Shown: in pieces, positions 14,902 through 16,344 of the stretch
Numbering within the stretch: position 1 is the first letter of the stretch
How the letters are laid out: every line of letters starts with the position of its first letter
NCBI GenBank assembly: GCA_007136595.1
Contig: SLGQ01000022.1
Span: forward strand, 1-16,344
From: Candidatus Sumerlaeota bacterium
GTDB taxonomy: Bacteria; UBP6; UBA1177
DNA: 16,344 nt
Direction of reading: 5' to 3'
The notes under the pieces: model-generated
What the model was told of the DNA's origin: nothing
The model's database searches: none
Seen by the model: only the letters and a program-made list of their open reading frames with translations
Translations under genes and position numbers: made by a program

Positions 14902-16188
14902 TTATTCTCCGAAGTATGCTTTAAGAACATTTGTCATATACCAGTGGTCAAGGGTACCTGCAGTTTCTCTCACTGAATGCATTGCCCACATAGCGTTGCC
15001 GACATCTATTGCTTTGATACCGAGAGATGCCGAACTCATCGGACCTATCGTGCTTCCGGAAGGAACATCGGAGCGGTTTGCCATTTTTTGAAAAGGGATA
15101 TTTTTCTTTTCACAAAGTTCAATGAAGTAAGCTGAACTTTCGGCAGTAGTTGCATATCTGAAAGATGCACTAAGCTTTATCACAGGACCTTTATTAAGTT
15201 TCGGGACATATCCCGGATCATGTTTTTCAGGGAAATTGGGATGTTGAGCATGAGCACCGTCTGCACTTATCAAAAAACTTTTTGAAATTGCACGATATAT
15301 ATCATCTTTCCCTGTGCAAAGGAGAGAAGTGATCCTTTCAATTATGCTCCTCATGAAATCCGAGTCTGCTCCCATAAGGGTTTTTGAGCCGATCTCTTCA
15401 TTATCATAGAAAGCCGCAATGACAGTTGCATCACTTTTTTTAACACTCAGGAGAGCTTCAAGAATAGAATGACACATCTGAAGATTATCAATTCTGCCCG
15501 AAGAAAAAAGTTGACCGTCACCTCCTGAAAAAGTCCCTTTCTGCAGATCATACAGGAATATGTCCATTTCTCCGATATTTTCAATTTTTGTTCCAAGTTC
15601 TTTTGCAATAAGGGTTTTAAGGATATTTTTACTTTCCGGATCACTTGAAATGACTGCCTGAAGATGGTTTTGAGGATTAAATTCAAAGCCTTTGTTAGCT
15701 TCACGGTTAAGATGAATTGCAAGACTGGGGATGATAGCCACAGGTCTATCAATTTTAAGGAGAACAGGGCTGTATCCTTTTGTGTTTTTGACCATGACTT
15801 TTCCTGCAATGCCGAGATCTCTGTCAAACCATGTATTTATAAGAGGTCCGCCATAAGTTTCAGTTGCCACTCTGACAACTCCGGAAGAACAGTTTTCTGT
15901 TTCTGTCTTTATTTTAAGAAGAGGGCTGTCAGTATGCGCACCTGCAATTTTAAATCCCGATACTGCCGGACTTTTTGAGCCTGTTATAAAAGCTATTATC
16001 GAAGAATCATTTCTTTTTACAAAATATTTCCCCTCTTTCTTAATTTTCCATGCGGCATCTTCTTTAAGGAGAGAAAAGCCGTTCTTTTTTAAAGTTGATT
16101 CAATGTTTGCCGTTGCATGGAATGCTGTCGGACTGGCATCGATAAAACTTATAAGGTCTTTCGCCAGATTTTTGATTTCTGATTTCAT
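14902..16188 (-). CDS. apeB: M18-family metalloaminopeptidase
   Basis: The ATG at 16188 has GGAGG five bases upstream and gives 428 residues, the usual M18 length; the ATG at 16200 would place this GGAGG inside the gene and is less likely. All M18 metal and active-site blocks are present: GAHTDSP (83-89), TWFDRDLG (119-126), PSLAIHLNRE (154-163), YDNEEIGS (261-268), SADGAHAQHPN (308-318) and WAMHSVRE (401-408). The family uses two zinc-type ions held by the His, Asp and Glu of these blocks and removes N-terminal, often acidic or hydrophobic, residues from peptides in the cytosol as large tetrahedral oligomers. It opens the minus-strand operon, with three bases between its stop and the coaX start. 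The symbol apeB is by family resemblance. Confidence 0.93.
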   Translation of the reverse strand: MKSEIKNLAKDLISFIDASPTAFHATANIESTLKKNGFSLLKEDAAWKIKKEGKYFVKRNDSSIIAFITGSKSPAVSGFKIAGAHTDSPLLKIKTETENCSSGVVRVATETYGGPLINTWFDRDLGIAGKVMVKNTKGYSPVLLKIDRPVAIIPSLAIHLNREANKGFEFNPQNHLQAVISSDPESKNILKTLIAKELGTKIENIGEMDIFLYDLQKGTFSGGDGQLFSSGRIDNLQMCHSILEALLSVKKSDATVIAAFYDNEEIGSKTLMGADSDFMRSIIERITSLLCTGKDDIYRAISKSFLISADGAHAQHPNFPEKHDPGYVPKLNKGPVIKLSASFRYATTAESSAYFIELCEKKNIPFQKMANRSDVPSGSTIGPMSSASLGIKAIDVGNAMWAMHSVRETAGTLDHWYMTNVLKAYFGE

Positions 16189-16256
16189 TACTTCCTCCAT
16201 AATAAAAAAAACACTCCCTATATTTACTACAAAGCAGAAATTAATTCCAGATTTAT

Positions 16257-16291
16257 TCTTGAATAATTAGAACAATTATGTAAATTCAAGA
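16257..16291. repeat. Inverted repeat TCTTGAAT / ATTCAAGA
   Basis: Perfect 8-base arms lie at 16257-16264 and 16284-16291 with 19 AT-rich bases between, inside which ATAATT and AATTAT can also pair. It lies 70-100 bases upstream of the M18 start, so it could be an operator or part of a structured leader. Confidence 0.45.
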
Positions 16292-16292
16292 T

Positions 16293-16317
16293 GTTTCCGG
16301 CCATATTTGCCGGAAAC
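16293..16317. repeat. Strong hairpin GTTTCCGGC / GCCGGAAAC
   Basis: Perfect 9-base arms at 16293-16301 and 16309-16317 enclose a 7-base loop. It begins two bases after the preceding inverted repeat. No T run follows on either strand, so a standard intrinsic terminator is not supported. Confidence 0.6.
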
Positions 16318-16321
16318 CTTA

Positions 16322-16336
16322 CACCCTTTGAGGGTG
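16322..16336. repeat. Hairpin CACCCT / AGGGTG
   Basis: Perfect 6-base arms (16322-16327 and 16331-16336) enclose a 3-base loop. This third hairpin is separated from the second by four bases. The window ends eight bases later. Confidence 0.5.
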
Positions 16337-16344
16337 ATCAAATA

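Noticed and set aside
16293..16336. Intrinsic terminator at the right edge
   Set aside because: Both hairpins are perfect, but no T run follows on either strand.

Overview
The window is bacterial chromosome: dense genes, AT-rich codon use, ATG, GTG and TTG starts behind GGAGG-type ribosome sites, lipoprotein and type I signal peptides, and predicted outer-envelope proteins that point to a Gram-negative (diderm) cell. Several traits recall delta-proteobacterial or Myxococcota-like genomes or an uncultured diderm lineage: a lipoprotein with a long Asp/Glu-rich linker, a Cys-rich Lcl/DUF1566-type protein, cysteine-paired Sel1 repeats, and a conserved unknown gene beside xseA. The lineage is an inference and is weak.

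Left part (1-5060) is accessory in character. It holds the 3' end of a Cys-rich Sel1-repeat protein, a convergent membrane-anchored Lcl/DUF1566-type protein behind a strong-looking promoter, and a patchwork of dispersed repeats (1583-1695, 1783-1825, 2923-3056). The last two repeat copies bracket a 1.1-kb minus-strand block that carries a HepT/MntA (HEPN/nucleotidyltransferase) toxin-antitoxin pair and a small membrane-protein gene broken by a frameshift. The right-hand repeat ends where an open coding remnant begins. Then comes a large serine beta-lactamase-family lipoprotein on the minus strand.

Centre (5061-10328) is a four-gene plus-strand operon in which every product has a secretion signal: a large protein with a barrel-like C-terminal third, a lipoprotein with LPP20/FlgT-like and TolB-like parts, an LPP20-like protein with a PEGA-like domain, and a CsgG-like domain fused to cysteine-paired Sel1 repeats. 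The domain set resembles outer-membrane assemblies (curli CsgG, Vibrio FlgO/FlgP/FlgT), but no flagellar or curli genes are present. It is the best candidate here for an undescribed envelope system.

Right part (10340-16188) is a minus-strand housekeeping operon with almost no spacing between genes, transcribed in the order M18 aminopeptidase, coaX (type III pantothenate kinase), a conserved unknown protein, xseA (exonuclease VII large subunit) and a COG2509-like FAD oxidoreductase. It runs convergently into the envelope operon with 11 bases between stop codons. Upstream of it, at the right edge, lie three inverted repeats in a row.
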